A DNA stretch of 64,000 nucleotides. Source: an uncultured Methanobrevibacter sp. GTDB taxonomy: Archaea; Methanobacteriota; Methanobacteria; Methanobacteriales; Methanobacteriaceae. The position numbers and the translations under genes were made by a program. The stretch is taken from the NCBI GenBank assembly GCA_900314635.1, contig OMVY01000004.1, positions 66,878 through 130,877 on the forward strand. The letters are read 5' to 3'. Positions 54,818-64,000 of this stretch are shown here, one piece after another (position 1 is the first letter of the stretch; each line of letters starts with the position of its first letter). The notes under the pieces were generated by a model. It was not told the origin of the DNA. It saw only the letters and a program-made list of their open reading frames with translations, and searched no databases.

Positions 54818-55834
54818 ATGATATCCGTATTCGTGCCCTCTCATATAACTGGTTTTTTCAGTATTCTTGATAATGAAAATCCGCTAATCAAAGGCTCTCT
54901 GGGAGCAGGCGTCCTTTTGGACAAGGGAGTTGTAACAGAAATCTCCAAATCCTCCCGTGAAAATGATAACAATTCAAATCATCCATCCATCCTGATTAAT
55001 GGAAAGGTCGATGATTATAATCAGAATATAATCCTTGCAACTATAGATTTGATGAAAAAGGACTTCGACTTTGATTTGAGTGAAGTTGAAATCAATCTGA
55101 CCATTCAGGTTCCAGTAGGATGTGGACTTGGAACATCAGCAGCCTCAGCTATAGGTTGCTCCATATGCATCAATGAATTCTTTGAACTGGGACTTTCCAT
55201 GGATGAATGCGGACAATACGCCCACCTTGCTGAGTTGGAACTTGGAACAGGACTTGGGGATGTGATAGGAGAGATGTCCAGGGGAGTAGTTCTCAGAACT
55301 AAACCTGGCGCACCTGGATACGGAGAGGTCCGCTCACTGGTTCCTCATGAGAAAACAGGAATAGGGGAATTCATCGAGGATGATAATGAATTCTACGTGC
55401 TTGTAAAAACCCTCGGCGAGATTTCAACAGCTTCAGTCATACAAGATTCAAAGTATAAAAAGATCATAACCGATGTGGGCCTTGCAATGAACGAGGAGTT
55501 TACTAAGACTGATGACGGTGTTTTGATTGGTTCAAAATTCAAAAACAAGTTTAATGTGGCTGTTGGTGATAAATTCAATGACGAAGAGGAGATAAGGAAG
55601 TTCATGAAGTGCTCATACCAGTTTGCTAAAAAAACCAATCTGATTAGCGATGATTTGATTTCAATCATTCATAGCTTGAACGGCAAGGTTCTTGGAGCTT
55701 CAATGGCAATGCTTGGAAATACTGTTTTTGCAATACTCACTGAAGAGCAGAAATACAAGCTGGAAGCCAGTCATTACGGTGAATTTGAATTCTACAAGAT
55801 GGAAACTGAAGGGATTCGGATTAAAAAGGATTGA
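54818..55834 (+). CDS. pok: Pantoate kinase
   Basis: 338 residues from ATG 54818 (the frame is open 21 codons upstream, hydrophobic and without a site). Archaeal GHMP-family kinase that phosphorylates pantoate in coenzyme A synthesis. FVPSHITGFFSILDNENPLIKGSLGAG is the usual start; VPVGCGLGTSAASAIG at 99-114 is the GHMP ATP-binding motif. The C-terminal region ends with KMETEGIRIKKD. Pantoate-beta-alanine ligase of the same route is not in the window. Confidence 0.92.
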   Translation: MISVFVPSHITGFFSILDNENPLIKGSLGAGVLLDKGVVTEISKSSRENDNNSNHPSILINGKVDDYNQNIILATIDLMKKDFDFDLSEVEINLTIQVPVGCGLGTSAASAIGCSICINEFFELGLSMDECGQYAHLAELELGTGLGDVIGEMSRGVVLRTKPGAPGYGEVRSLVPHEKTGIGEFIEDDNEFYVLVKTLGEISTASVIQDSKYKKIITDVGLAMNEEFTKTDDGVLIGSKFKNKFNVAVGDKFNDEEEIRKFMKCSYQFAKKTNLISDDLISIIHSLNGKVLGASMAMLGNTVFAILTEEQKYKLEASHYGEFEFYKMETEGIRIKKD

Positions 55835-55866
55835 ATAGGAACCGCTATATTAAATGATTAATAGGA

Positions 55867-55956
55867 TTGCATTTTAGTTTGAGGAGTTCTAGGATAAGTC
55901 AGTTATGATACTTGCATTTTTGTTTGAGGAGTTTTATGATAAAAGTCAGTTATGAT
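55867..55956 (+). repeat. Duplicated start region of the methyltransferase-like gene
   Basis: TTGCATTTTAGTTTGAGGAG ... GTCAGTTATGATA occurs at 55867-55910 and 55912-55956. In the second copy GAGGAG leads to ATG 55936, the gene start; in the first the same site is followed by CTAGGATAAG, i.e. the start codon is destroyed. Confidence 0.85.
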
Positions 55957-56529
55957 ATGAAAGTTTACAGAAAGCATCTGGATGAGGTTGTTCGAGAAAA
56001 TGATGTTGTTGTAGAGCTTGGAGCTCATGTCGGCAGGTCCAGCCTGGTAATTCTCGACAAGTTGTCAAAGGATTCTCCAGTTAAAAATCCGATTCAGCCA
56101 TTGGATGATTCACTAGACCTTTCCAACGGATATTTGATTAGTTTGGACAACAGTCCTGAAGCAAATGATCCAATGGAAAAGATAGCATCAGATTACGGTA
56201 ATTTCACTTTCATAAACGACGATGTTCGCCTTCATGACTGTTTGGAGAAGGTTGCCCGCATGATTGATAAATGCGATGTATTGTCTATCGATCTTGGCGG
56301 AGGATATCATCCGGATACTGCTTTTAAAGTTTATTATATATGGGCTTCAACCTTGAAACCTAGAGATACATTAATTAGAAACAGAGGCCTTGTCGATTTT
56401 GTAAATTCTTCAAAAACAGATGAGGATATTTTCTCTGATGATGGATGGCTTGAATCCTGCCACAGCCAGGGAATGCCTCCTCAAATCAAGGAATTCAAGT
56501 TATGGACAGACAAGCTGGATAATAAATAG
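55936..56529 (+). CDS. SAM-dependent methyltransferase-like protein
   Basis: 197 residues from ATG 55936 with GAGGAG. VVVELGAHVGRSSLVILDKL near 26-45 is a motif I-like glycine loop (ELGAHVG), and VLSIDLGGGYHPDTAF near 115-130 is the strand 4 region with DLGGG. It lacks other methyltransferase motifs, so activity is uncertain. Ends KLWTDKLDNK. Third gene of a plus-strand run after pantoate kinase. Confidence 0.72.
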   Translation: MIKVSYDMKVYRKHLDEVVRENDVVVELGAHVGRSSLVILDKLSKDSPVKNPIQPLDDSLDLSNGYLISLDNSPEANDPMEKIASDYGNFTFINDDVRLHDCLEKVARMIDKCDVLSIDLGGGYHPDTAFKVYYIWASTLKPRDTLIRNRGLVDFVNSSKTDEDIFSDDGWLESCHSQGMPPQIKEFKLWTDKLDNK

Positions 56530-56579
56530 AAAAATTGGGATAATTTTTTAAATTATTTAAAAAAGAAAAAATAGGGAAT

Positions 56580-56720
56580 TTGAATATTTTAATTTTTAAA
56601 AATAGAAAAAATAGAGAAATTTAAATATTTTTTAATAATTTGAAAATAGAATAAATAGGGAATTTGAATATTTTAATTTTTAAAAATAGAAAAAATAGAG
56701 ATATTTAAAAAGTATAAAAA
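56580..56720. repeat. Degenerate repeats of TTGAATATTTTAATTTTTAAAAATAGAAAAAATAG type
   Basis: Motif AATAGAAAAAATAGAG and GGGAATTTGAATATTTTAAT alternates three to four times (about 56570, 56605, 56650 and 56690). Lies between the methyltransferase-like gene and the converging flavoprotein gene, with A/T runs useful as terminators for both. Confidence 0.65.
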
Positions 56721-56746
56721 ACATTTTTTGCTATTTAAACTTTTTT

Positions 56747-58039
56747 TTACTCCTTCAATCTTTTTGCAGCTTCCTCCCCTGCAAGGTATCCTGTAGCAAA
56801 AGCTATCTGCAAATTGTATCCTCCGCTTGGCCCTGCAACTTCAAGGACTTCTCCTGCAAAGTACAATCCTTCAACAAGCTTTGATTCCAGGGTTTTTGAA
56901 TCTATTTCCTTGGATTTGATTCCTCCAATAGTAACTTTTGCAAGTTCTTCCTCGAGAGAGGCTATTTCAACAGGGAATCTTTTAATGTTATCTGTTATCT
57001 TGTTCTTGTCCTTCTTGGTCAGATTTGCCATTGTGAGTTGGGAAGACATGTTCAAGCTCATTAAGAAATAATCTATGAAGCTGTTTGGAAGGAATTTCTT
57101 CAGATAATTCTTCACAGTGGTCTTTCCATTATTAGGAGTGTCCTTTGTAATCTGACTTTTAATATCGTCCTCGCTCATGTCAGGACTGAAGTCAATGCTT
57201 ATTTTGTTTGTATAGAGTTCATTAGTTCCGCTTAAAAGATCATAATCGGATTTTTCCAATAATCTGCTGCTTAAATCCATTATCGCAGGTCCTGTCAGTC
57301 CGAAGTGGCTGATTAAAATGTTTCCTTTAACGTTTGTCTTCTTTTTTCCATCCTTGAAGCTTACTACGACATCTTCAAGGGCAAGTCCTGACAATCCATT
57401 CAATAGGAAGTCATCGATTTTAAATGGAACAAGCCCGGGCTTTATATCAGTAATGCTGTGGGATAATGTTTGTGCGATTTTATACCCGTCACCAGTTGAA
57501 CCTGTGTTCGGGTATGTCATGCCTCCTGTGGATACTATAATCTTTGATGCATTTAAAGATAGGTTCTCAGTTTTTATTTCAAATACTGGCTCCATCTTTT
57601 CATTTAATTCATGCTCAATTGAATTTTCATCGATTGAAATACCATAGTGTATATCAACTTCTAAATCTTCAAGATATTCCACTAAAACATCCAGCACATC
57701 CTCTGCGCTTTCAGTATCTGGAAAGACTCTTTTTTTATCTTCAGTGTGAAAGTCAAGGCCTTTCTCTTCAAAAATGGCAAGCAACTTGTCTTGAGGAAGT
57801 GTGTATAATGCATGCTTGAGGAAGTTCTTGTTTTTAGCATGGTATTCAAGCTGGTCGTGAATTCTTGTCATGTTTGTAATATTGCAGCGACCGCCTCCTG
57901 TTAACATGAGCTTTCTGCCCAGGCTGTCGTTTTTCTCCAAAATGCATACTTCATGAGGTCCCAGTATCTGTGCCGCCTTTATTGCAGCCATCATTCCTGC
58001 AGGTCCTCCTCCGATAATTGCTACCTTGTAATCTCCCAT
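56747..58039 (-). CDS. BaiN/RdsA-family (HI0933-like) NAD(P)/FAD oxidoreductase
   Basis: 430 residues. IIGGGPAGMMAAIKAAQILG at 8-27 binds FAD; LMLTGGGRCNITN near 45-57 and the YHAKNKNFLKHAL region, together with FPDTESAEDVLDVL, identify the HI0933-like group; GPSGGYNLQIAFATGYLAGEEAA ends the FAD domain. The family includes flavoproteins of unknown substrate and BaiN bile-acid reductases; a role in the gut cannot be inferred from sequence alone. Downstream of aspS on the same strand, 267 bp away. Confidence 0.9.
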   Translation of the reverse strand: MGDYKVAIIGGGPAGMMAAIKAAQILGPHEVCILEKNDSLGRKLMLTGGGRCNITNMTRIHDQLEYHAKNKNFLKHALYTLPQDKLLAIFEEKGLDFHTEDKKRVFPDTESAEDVLDVLVEYLEDLEVDIHYGISIDENSIEHELNEKMEPVFEIKTENLSLNASKIIVSTGGMTYPNTGSTGDGYKIAQTLSHSITDIKPGLVPFKIDDFLLNGLSGLALEDVVVSFKDGKKKTNVKGNILISHFGLTGPAIMDLSSRLLEKSDYDLLSGTNELYTNKISIDFSPDMSEDDIKSQITKDTPNNGKTTVKNYLKKFLPNSFIDYFLMSLNMSSQLTMANLTKKDKNKITDNIKRFPVEIASLEEELAKVTIGGIKSKEIDSKTLESKLVEGLYFAGEVLEVAGPSGGYNLQIAFATGYLAGEEAAKRLKE

Positions 58040-58305
58040 TGTCCTTCCTCATAAATGATAAAATTGATAATATGAAAATTCTTTAATATTTAACTGATAT
58101 ATGATGATTTAACTGTTTTTTTGATAATTTTTTAAGATTTAACTAATAATTTGTAATAAATTATGTGCATAAAATAAATTCTTGTCATAAAAATGAAAAT
58201 ATTTAAAAAAAGCTGTTAATTTAAAAAATAAAATAAAAAGATAAATAAAAATTTTTATTTATCCAAAACAAGTTTCAGTAATTAATTTATCTAAAACAAG
58301 TTCCA

Positions 58306-59628
58306 TTAAGGAGTTAATCGGTGTCTGTCTCTTGGGAAGAGAACAGTTTCCCTGATGTTTTCAACACCGGTTAAAACCATTGCAAGCCTGTCTGCTCCAA
58401 CACCCCATCCCGCGTGAGGAGGCATTCCGTATTTAAATGCCTGGAGATAAGCTCCGAAACCATCTGGATTGAGGTTTCTCTGTTCCATTTGAGCTACTAA
58501 AGTATCATAATCGTGCATACGAGTGGAACCTGATGAGATTTCAAGGTTCTTGTACATTAAATCGAATGCATGGCTGATTTCAGGCCTGTCTTCGTAAGGA
58601 ACAACATAAAATGGCTTGATTGCAGTAGGCCAGTCGGTGAGGAAGTAGAAACCTTCCTGAGTATCTCCTAAAGCTTTTTCTGCTTCTCTGGACAAGTCTT
58701 CTCCCCATTCCATGTCAATGCCTTTGGAGTTTACGATATCTACCGCATCATCATATTTGACTTCAGGGAAAGGACCTTCTGGAATAGCTGCAAGGTCATA
58801 ATCCAGAATTTCAAGCTCTTTAGCACAGTTTTCCTTAGTGGATTGAAGAACAGTGGTAATCATGCCGTCCAATATGTTCATTACATCCTTGTCGTCCTTG
58901 AAGGAAGCTTCCATATCGATTGAAATAGCTTCGTTCAAGTGTCTTAAAGTGTCGTGCTCTTCTGCTCTGAAGATCTGTCCTATTTCGAAAACCTTGTCGA
59001 ATCCTGCGCCCATCATCATCTGCTTGTATAATTGAGGAGATTGGCCGAGGAAAGCCTCTTTTTCAAAGTATGTGATTGGGAAAAGCTCGGTTCCTCCTTC
59101 AGTAGCTGATGCTACAAGCTTTGGAGTGTTGATTTCGATGATGTCATTATCATCGAAGTACTGGCGAACGGTTTTAAGCATGTTTGCTTTTATCTTGAAA
59201 ATTGCAGAAACATTTGCTTTTCTTAAATCAAGGAATCTTGAGTTCAGTCTTGTGTCGATTTCAGCTTTTACCTTTTCGGTTGGATCCATTGGAAGTGGCT
59301 GGTTAGCAAGGTTGAGGATTTTTACTTTGCTTGGAATGATTTCCACGCCGTTAGGAGCTTTTCCAGCTTCCTGAGCTGTACCTTTGATGGCTACAACAGA
59401 TTCTTTTCTTAAAGCTCTTAAATCAGCCAGGATTTCAGCATCCACTTTCTTGCTTGGTGCGGTTACTTGAATAAGTCCGTCTCTGTCTCTGATGATTACA
59501 AAGATGATTCCGCCTAAATCTCTAATTTCATGTACCCAACCCATTAACAACACTTCTTCTCCGCTGATTTCAGGAGAAATGTCACTTGAATAATGAGTTC
59601 TTCTTAAATCGCCTAATAAGTAATCCAC
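58306..59628 (-). CDS. aspS: Aspartyl-tRNA synthetase, archaeal type
   Basis: 440 residues from GTG 59628 with GAGGTAGAT nearby. [27 protein letters not shown] near 24-50 is the OB-fold anticodon domain; class II motif 2 [23 protein letters not shown] and motif 3 [13 protein letters not shown] near 417-429 are intact. Archaeal enzymes of this type are often non-discriminating and also charge tRNA-Asn; AsnRS is not in the window, so this is open. Confidence 0.95.
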   Translation of the reverse strand: MDYLLGDLRRTHYSSDISPEISGEEVLLMGWVHEIRDLGGIIFVIIRDRDGLIQVTAPSKKVDAEILADLRALRKESVVAIKGTAQEAGKAPNGVEIIPSKVKILNLANQPLPMDPTEKVKAEIDTRLNSRFLDLRKANVSAIFKIKANMLKTVRQYFDDNDIIEINTPKLVASATEGGTELFPITYFEKEAFLGQSPQLYKQMMMGAGFDKVFEIGQIFRAEEHDTLRHLNEAISIDMEASFKDDKDVMNILDGMITTVLQSTKENCAKELEILDYDLAAIPEGPFPEVKYDDAVDIVNSKGIDMEWGEDLSREAEKALGDTQEGFYFLTDWPTAIKPFYVVPYEDRPEISHAFDLMYKNLEISSGSTRMHDYDTLVAQMEQRNLNPDGFGAYLQAFKYGMPPHAGWGVGADRLAMVLTGVENIRETVLFPRDRHRLTP

Positions 59629-59897
59629 GATATCTACCTCATAAATGTGATTTTTTTTCTTTTAATAATGAATTTAAATTTAATTTATAATTTAAATCAA
59701 TCATAAATCAAATTCTAAATTTGTAAGTTTTATTAATTTTTTTTAATAAATCGCTTATTTTAAAGTTTTTTCTTTTATTAAAAGAGATTTTAATTATATT
59801 TTTTATATAATAAAAACTAAAAGTAATATTTATTTTTAATAATTAATAAAGTTTTAAGCTATTTTGATTAATTTCATTAGTTTAAACTTTGAGCAGT

Positions 59898-61175
59898 CTA
59901 TTCCTTATCCAATCTCACTTTGATTGAGTCTGCATGTGCAAAGAAGCCTTCATACTCTGCAATCGGCAGGACTGTTTTTGACAGCTCCTTGATTCCATCT
60001 TTTGTAAGAGTCTGAACAGTAGGCTTCTTGATGAAGGTCTCGGTTGATAGACCTGAATACATCTTAGCTCCGCCTCCTGTCGGCAGGACGTGGTTTGTTC
60101 CGGAACCGTAGTCTCCAGCTGCAACAGGTGAATATTTTCCAAGGAAGATTGAACCTGCGTTTTTAATTCTATCCAGAACAGTCTTGTCCTCCTTGGTTGA
60201 GATAATCAGGTGTTCAGGAGCGTATTCGTTGGTAAAGTCAATAGCTTCATCCATTGTATTGCATAAAATGACATGACCATGCTGTTCAAGTGATTCTGCA
60301 ATGATCTCGCTTCTTTTCGCCTCTTTTGCAAATTTTTCAATCAGCTCATTGGATTCATTTGCTATTCTCTCGCTGTCGGTTACTAAAAAGCAGGATGCAT
60401 TTGGATCATGCTCGCTTTGTGAGAGGAAGTCATAAGCGATGTATTCTGGAATAGCGCTTTCATCTGCAAGGATTAAAACCTCGGATGGGCCTGCAGGGAA
60501 TTCTATGTCGACATCTCCGTAAACCAGTTTCTTGGCAGCTGTAACAAAGATGTTTCCAGGGCCTACGATTTTTTCAACTTTTGCTATTGATTCTGTTCCA
60601 TAAGCCATTGCGGCAATTGCCTGTGCTCCTCCGCATTTGTAGATTTCATCCACTCCTGCAAGGTCAGCTGCAACAAGGATTGCTGCTTGTATTTTGCCAT
60701 CTGGACCTGGAGGTGAGCATGCGATGATTCTGTCCACTCCAGCTATTTTTGCTGGAATCACAGTCATGAGAATGGTTGAAGGGTATACGGCTCTTCCACC
60801 TGGAATATAGCAGCCTACACTGTTTATAGGTCTTATGATCTGTCCTGCAGTAATGCCTGGAATCACTTCCATTTCCCATTCCTCTGGAATCTGGGCCTTG
60901 TGGAATTTTTCAATATTGGATGAAGCTGATTCGAGGGCTTTAATCAGTTCGCCATCAAGTTCATCATAGGCTTTTTTGATTTCCTCTTCACTTACCTTCA
61001 AGTCATCAAGCTCCGCCTTGTCGAATTTGGCGGTATATGCCTTCACTGCATTGTCCTTGTTTTCTCTCACGTCGTTTAGAATATCTGAAACTGTAGTCAG
61101 AACACTGTTGATATCTGCTTGAGACCTTTTAATCAGCTCTTCCACAGTCTCCTTATTATAATCAAGAATTTCCAT
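59898..61175 (-). CDS. hisD: Histidinol dehydrogenase
   Basis: 425 residues. Last step of histidine synthesis, oxidising histidinol to histidine with two NAD+. [21 protein letters not shown] near 123-143, [15 protein letters not shown] and [13 protein letters not shown] near 220-232 are conserved; [15 protein letters not shown] and [15 protein letters not shown] carry zinc and catalytic residues. ATG with GAGGAAG. Single gene. Confidence 0.96.
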   Translation of the reverse strand: MEILDYNKETVEELIKRSQADINSVLTTVSDILNDVRENKDNAVKAYTAKFDKAELDDLKVSEEEIKKAYDELDGELIKALESASSNIEKFHKAQIPEEWEMEVIPGITAGQIIRPINSVGCYIPGGRAVYPSTILMTVIPAKIAGVDRIIACSPPGPDGKIQAAILVAADLAGVDEIYKCGGAQAIAAMAYGTESIAKVEKIVGPGNIFVTAAKKLVYGDVDIEFPAGPSEVLILADESAIPEYIAYDFLSQSEHDPNASCFLVTDSERIANESNELIEKFAKEAKRSEIIAESLEQHGHVILCNTMDEAIDFTNEYAPEHLIISTKEDKTVLDRIKNAGSIFLGKYSPVAAGDYGSGTNHVLPTGGGAKMYSGLSTETFIKKPTVQTLTKDGIKELSKTVLPIAEYEGFFAHADSIKVRLDKE

Positions 61176-61812
61176 TAAACTTCCTCTTAATTAATTATTA
61201 AATTAGTTTTTATTTATACATCATTAAATATATAATTCATATATTATATATTTTCTTGAAGTTTTGTCTTGTGAATTAGCTTGAAGTTTATTTATTGAAT
61301 TTGTTTTTTGCTTTTTATCATTTATTTTGAAAAATTAATGCTATTTGCTATTTTTTGACATTTTTATATTTTTTTTATAGTTTTTTAATAAATTGTTTAA
61401 GTTTTAAAAAATTTAAATTTTATTTTATTTTAATTGGCACTCTTTATTAATGCCTGATTTTTAATTTTAATAATATTTTTTTATTTTTTCAGTTATTTAA
61501 TCATTTTAAATGGATTTAAACCATATTTAGGGATAATTTGTTGATTAATTATAAAGAATTAAATATAAAAATTTATATAGTGAATAGATAATTTTAAATA
61601 TAATTTTATAGTAAAATAAGTATATAATTTGCAAATAGCTAAAAAAATTATAATTTTTTTATAGGGTTATTTAAATTATTAGAAGAATAAAATATGTATG
61701 GATATTTTATTGGTAAGCAAAATGTATAATATTTTTTGAAATGATTTTTAATTTATTTTCAAAATTTTAGATTTTATTTATTTTTTAATTTGAATTATAG
61801 GAAAGGTATTAT
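61176..61812. other. AT-rich divergent region between hisD and the UPF0058 gene
   Basis: 637 bp with no gene I can support. The hisD side has TATATAATTCATATATTATATA at about 61227-61248 as promoter candidate; the plus side has AAATTTATATAGTG and ATAAAATATGTATGG around 61569-61700 and AGGAAAGG before the UPF0058 ATG. Several long A/T runs. Confidence 0.4.
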
Positions 61813-62115
61813 ATGTATAAGGATGAAATGATTCAATTACATCAATTTTTAGTATATGTATTAAAATATTTGGACACCGATGAAAATGCCCATAATCTTT
61901 GTCAAGACTATCTTGCTCTAAATATTAGTCCTCATCACATTCACAAAACAAAAGCAGAGCACAAACATGCAATTTTCGTGCTTTCAAACACAATTTCCAA
62001 GGTTATATTAAGCAAGGAAGAAGGATCTATTCCAACCAATGTATCCAATGCTTTAGTGGACCTGGTTAGAAAATCCCAGAAAGAATTAAATGAAGTAGGC
62101 TCTCAAGCCAAATAA
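61813..62115 (+). CDS. UPF0058 family protein
   Basis: 100 residues. MYKDEMIQLHQFLVYVLKYL, ISPHHIHKTKAEHKHAIFVL and GSIPTNVSNALVDLVRK match the small all-helical UPF0058 family known from archaea; its function is unknown. Several His residues (HHIHKTKAEHKHA) could bind metal. ATG with AGGAAAGG. Converges with the MFS gene. Confidence 0.9.
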   Translation: MYKDEMIQLHQFLVYVLKYLDTDENAHNLCQDYLALNISPHHIHKTKAEHKHAIFVLSNTISKVILSKEEGSIPTNVSNALVDLVRKSQKELNEVGSQAK

Positions 62116-62367
62116 TTCTTTTAATTTTTCTTATTTTTTTCACTGTTTTTGTTTTTCTATTTATTTTGCCGTTTTTACTTTTTTTCTTTATCTGATTATT
62201 GTCGGTTAATTTGCTGTTTTTTGGCTTTTTTTTTAAGAATATTTTTTTCAACTATTTTTTGATTTTTAGGATTTTTTAAAATAGGTTTTAAAATGTTTCT
62301 TATTCTTTTTTTTTAAAAAAAATAGATTTTTCCCATTTAATATGGTATTTTTATAATTAAAAATGCT

Positions 62368-63528
62368 TTAATTCCTTTTTAAAGCATAAATGCAAATTGG
62401 AAGGGCGAGCAGAGTAATCAGGGATGAAATAAAGTAAACAGGAGCATATCCGCTGCTTAGAGATACGAAGCTGCCTAGTATGGCAGGTCCTATTCCCATT
62501 GTCCCGTCGCAGAATATGAAAAATGTTGAAATGGCATAAGACCTGCGGTTGGCAGGAGTGTTTCTTGTAACGATTGTTGTGCAGGCTGAATTCAATGTTC
62601 CAAATCCAAGAGCCGCGCAGACCGCGCAAATCAAAACAGTAATTGTGGATGGGGCAATGGCTATTAAAAACAGTCCGATGGTCTGAGCGATAATGCCTGC
62701 AACACAGATTATCATGTCCCCATGCTTGTCCTGGATTCTGCCTGCAACAGGTCTTGATACAACCAATATGATGGAGTATAGGATGAAAAACCAGGAAAAT
62801 GCAGCAGTCAAGTCTGTTTCAACGGCATATAACCTGTAAAATGACAGAATGGAAACATATCCAAGGCTGGTAAGCGCAGTAAAAAGTGAAACAGGAATTG
62901 CATCAATTTCAAAAATCTTCTCAAGAATGCTGTAATCATTTTCTTCGCTTTGAGTCTTTGGAGGCTCATCAACTTCAAGCAGGATCATTGCCATCAAGGC
63001 TATTGCTGAGAATATGGCTGCAAGTGCGAATGAAGCTTGATGTCCGAAATAATCACAAGCCAGACCGCTGATGAATGGTCCGATTCCAACAGCAATTGTG
63101 GTTCCCAGCATGAAATATCCAAATGCCTCTCCATAGCGTTTTTTAGGAAGCACCTGGGAGGCTATGGTTACAATTGCATTTGCTGAAGCTCCAAATCCTA
63201 TTCCGTGGATGAATCTGACTATCAAAAGCAGATTCACATCCCTTGCGAGGAAATACAGGAGGCATGCAAGGAAATGGATTGTCATGAATGCCAATGCTGT
63301 TTTCTTCCATCCATTTCTCTCCAATGCGTTTCCAGAGTATATTCTTGAGCAAAGCCCTCCGAATATGTATATTCCAGATACAAGTCCTGCAATTGCGGCG
63401 CTTGTTCCAAGGGAGCTGGCATACTCTGTAACTGTTGACATCAGTGCATACATTACAAGAGCAGTGAAAAGGAGGGCTGTGAAAATCAGAATGAATGATT
63501 TTGTGAATATCTTGTCTTCAGCTTTCAT
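62368..63528 (-). CDS. Major facilitator superfamily transporter
   Basis: 386 residues with 12 predicted membrane helices. NGWKKTALAFM-type loop between helices 2 and 3 (SGNALERNGWKKT), RFIHGIGFGASANAIVTI in helix 4 with the motif-B Arg, and DKHGDMIICVAGII in the second half follow MFS patterns. Central loop (EVDEPPKTQSEENDYSILEK) is cytoplasmic. Drug or sugar efflux are both possible. Upstream, a 45-bp repeat array separates it from the next gene. Confidence 0.9.
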   Translation of the reverse strand: MKAEDKIFTKSFILIFTALLFTALVMYALMSTVTEYASSLGTSAAIAGLVSGIYIFGGLCSRIYSGNALERNGWKKTALAFMTIHFLACLLYFLARDVNLLLIVRFIHGIGFGASANAIVTIASQVLPKKRYGEAFGYFMLGTTIAVGIGPFISGLACDYFGHQASFALAAIFSAIALMAMILLEVDEPPKTQSEENDYSILEKIFEIDAIPVSLFTALTSLGYVSILSFYRLYAVETDLTAAFSWFFILYSIILVVSRPVAGRIQDKHGDMIICVAGIIAQTIGLFLIAIAPSTITVLICAVCAALGFGTLNSACTTIVTRNTPANRRSYAISTFFIFCDGTMGIGPAILGSFVSLSSGYAPVYFISSLITLLALPICIYALKRN

Positions 63529-63593
63529 TGTTTAGTAGTTTTCTTGCTTTATATATAAAATATTTGTTTAATTTTTTTCATTATTCTTCAAAA

Positions 63594-63699
63594 ATTTTCA
63601 AAATTGTGGGGTTTTAGTTTTTTATTTATTCTTCTAAGATTTTCAAAATTGTGGGGTTTTAGTTTTTTATTTATTCTTCTAAGATTTTCAAAAACAGGG
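63594..63699 (+). repeat. 45-bp tandem repeats upstream of the MFS gene
   Basis: ATTTTCAAAATTGTGGGGTT begins at 63594 and 63639, with TTAGTTTTTTATTTATTCTT between; a third, partial copy starts at 63684. The array is in the divergent region between the MFS gene (start 63528) and the ribonuclease-like gene. Confidence 0.9.
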
Positions 63700-63793
63700 G
63701 ATTGACTTTTTTCAAGATATTAAAGTGCCTTTATTAACAACACTTAAATATTTTATTAACATAAATAGTATTATAATCATTAAGATTGTATTA

Positions 63794-64000
63794 TGGATGA
63801 ATTTCCAAATCAATTAATATTCAGATTTAAAACTTATACTTGCTAGATACTATAAAAATTTAAATGGTGATAACTTGAATGTTATTATAGATGCAGCGAA
63901 TGTTGCTTTTTATCACAAGGGTGAAAACTCCAAGGCAAAACTCAACAACATAATCCTGGCTGTGAGAGCTTTGGAGAAGGAGAATCACAATTTTCTCATT
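63794..64000 (+). CDS. N-terminal part of an NYN/Zc3h12a-type ribonuclease
   Basis: 69 codons are visible and the gene runs out of the window. VIIDAANVAFYHKGENSKAK near 29-48 resembles the N-terminal strand of NYN (PIN-like) nucleases, with the metal-binding Asp in IDAAN, followed by the helix LNNIILAVRALEKENHNFLI. ATG 63794 opens the frame without interruption; TTG 63875 has GGTGAT in front and is an alternative start that would begin directly at NVIIDAAN. The rest lies outside the window. Confidence 0.7.

Noticed and set aside
62066-62251. 61-codon Lys-rich minus-strand frame
   Set aside because: Composed of poly-A/T-derived codons in a convergent terminator region; no ribosome site.
63794-63880. 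Suspected frameshift at the start of the ribonuclease-like gene
   Set aside because: Recounting the bases showed one continuous frame from ATG 63794.

Overview
The window looks like chromosomal sequence of a methanogenic archaeon of the Methanobacteriaceae, most likely Methanobrevibacter. The evidence is a very AT-rich composition; archaeal lipid genes (glycerol-1-phosphate dehydrogenase, a probable IdsA tail); 2-phospho-L-lactate guanylyltransferase for coenzyme F420; a methanogenesis-marker MtxX; archaeal-type GluRS, ProRS, MetRS and AspRS; both subunits of archaeal primase; pantoate kinase; the DHQ synthase II / ADH synthase pair; and families such as UPF0179, UPF0058 and DUF530. Ribosome binding sites are mostly GGTGAT/GAGGTG, and they moved many starts inward from the longest ORF. 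Genus is inference from gene content; I could not run a search.

Layout. 1-8.9 kb: tail of idsA, a run of minus-strand accessory genes (membrane-anchored peptide, DUF6569/ARPP-1, HIRAN, two tandem methyltransferases, a PNPOx-type flavoprotein, an EamA half-transporter), a Fe-S aldo/keto reductase, and an MNT/HEPN toxin-antitoxin-like pair with decayed remains of a second pair next to it. 8.9-17.1 kb: gltX and dapL around a large disordered membrane-anchored protein, then four plus-strand genes of small acidic proteins (DUF6882, DUF6891 and two unknowns) that resemble immunity-protein arrays. 17.5-28.7 kb: purA, a short IS1595-type zinc-ribbon protein, an NMT1/TauT-type ABC transporter, the thiD-cofC-proS minus-strand group, egsA, UPF0179 and rpiA.

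29-48 kb: a CoA-disulfide-reductase-like flavoprotein; metG, DUF530 and an acidic HTH protein; two pilin-like proteins with class III-type signals; priL-priS; cca and thpR; the archaeal shikimate entry genes; hemL and mtxX. 48-64 kb: a second Fe-S aldo/keto reductase, uppS, tatD, arfC; a 2.1 kb region with no ORF of ordinary size; PHP phosphoesterase and pantoate kinase; a methyltransferase; a BaiN-like flavoprotein, aspS, hisD, UPF0058, an MFS transporter and a truncated NYN-type ribonuclease.

The most unusual part is 52.3-53.6 kb. Three related minus-strand promoters carry DtxR/IdeR-like palindromes (TTTAGG-N4-CCTAAA) placed about one helix-and-a-half to three turns downstream of the TATA box, i.e. 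at the expected start site. They precede tiny Lys/Arg-rich ORFs (45, 41 and 30 codons) with strong Shine-Dalgarno sequences. Two of the ORFs look paralogous. I read this as a candidate metal-responsive small-protein locus; the regulator and the function are unknown. A second theme is the abundance of short tandem duplications (27-60 bp units) in intergenic DNA, several of which copy terminators, start regions or a stop codon.
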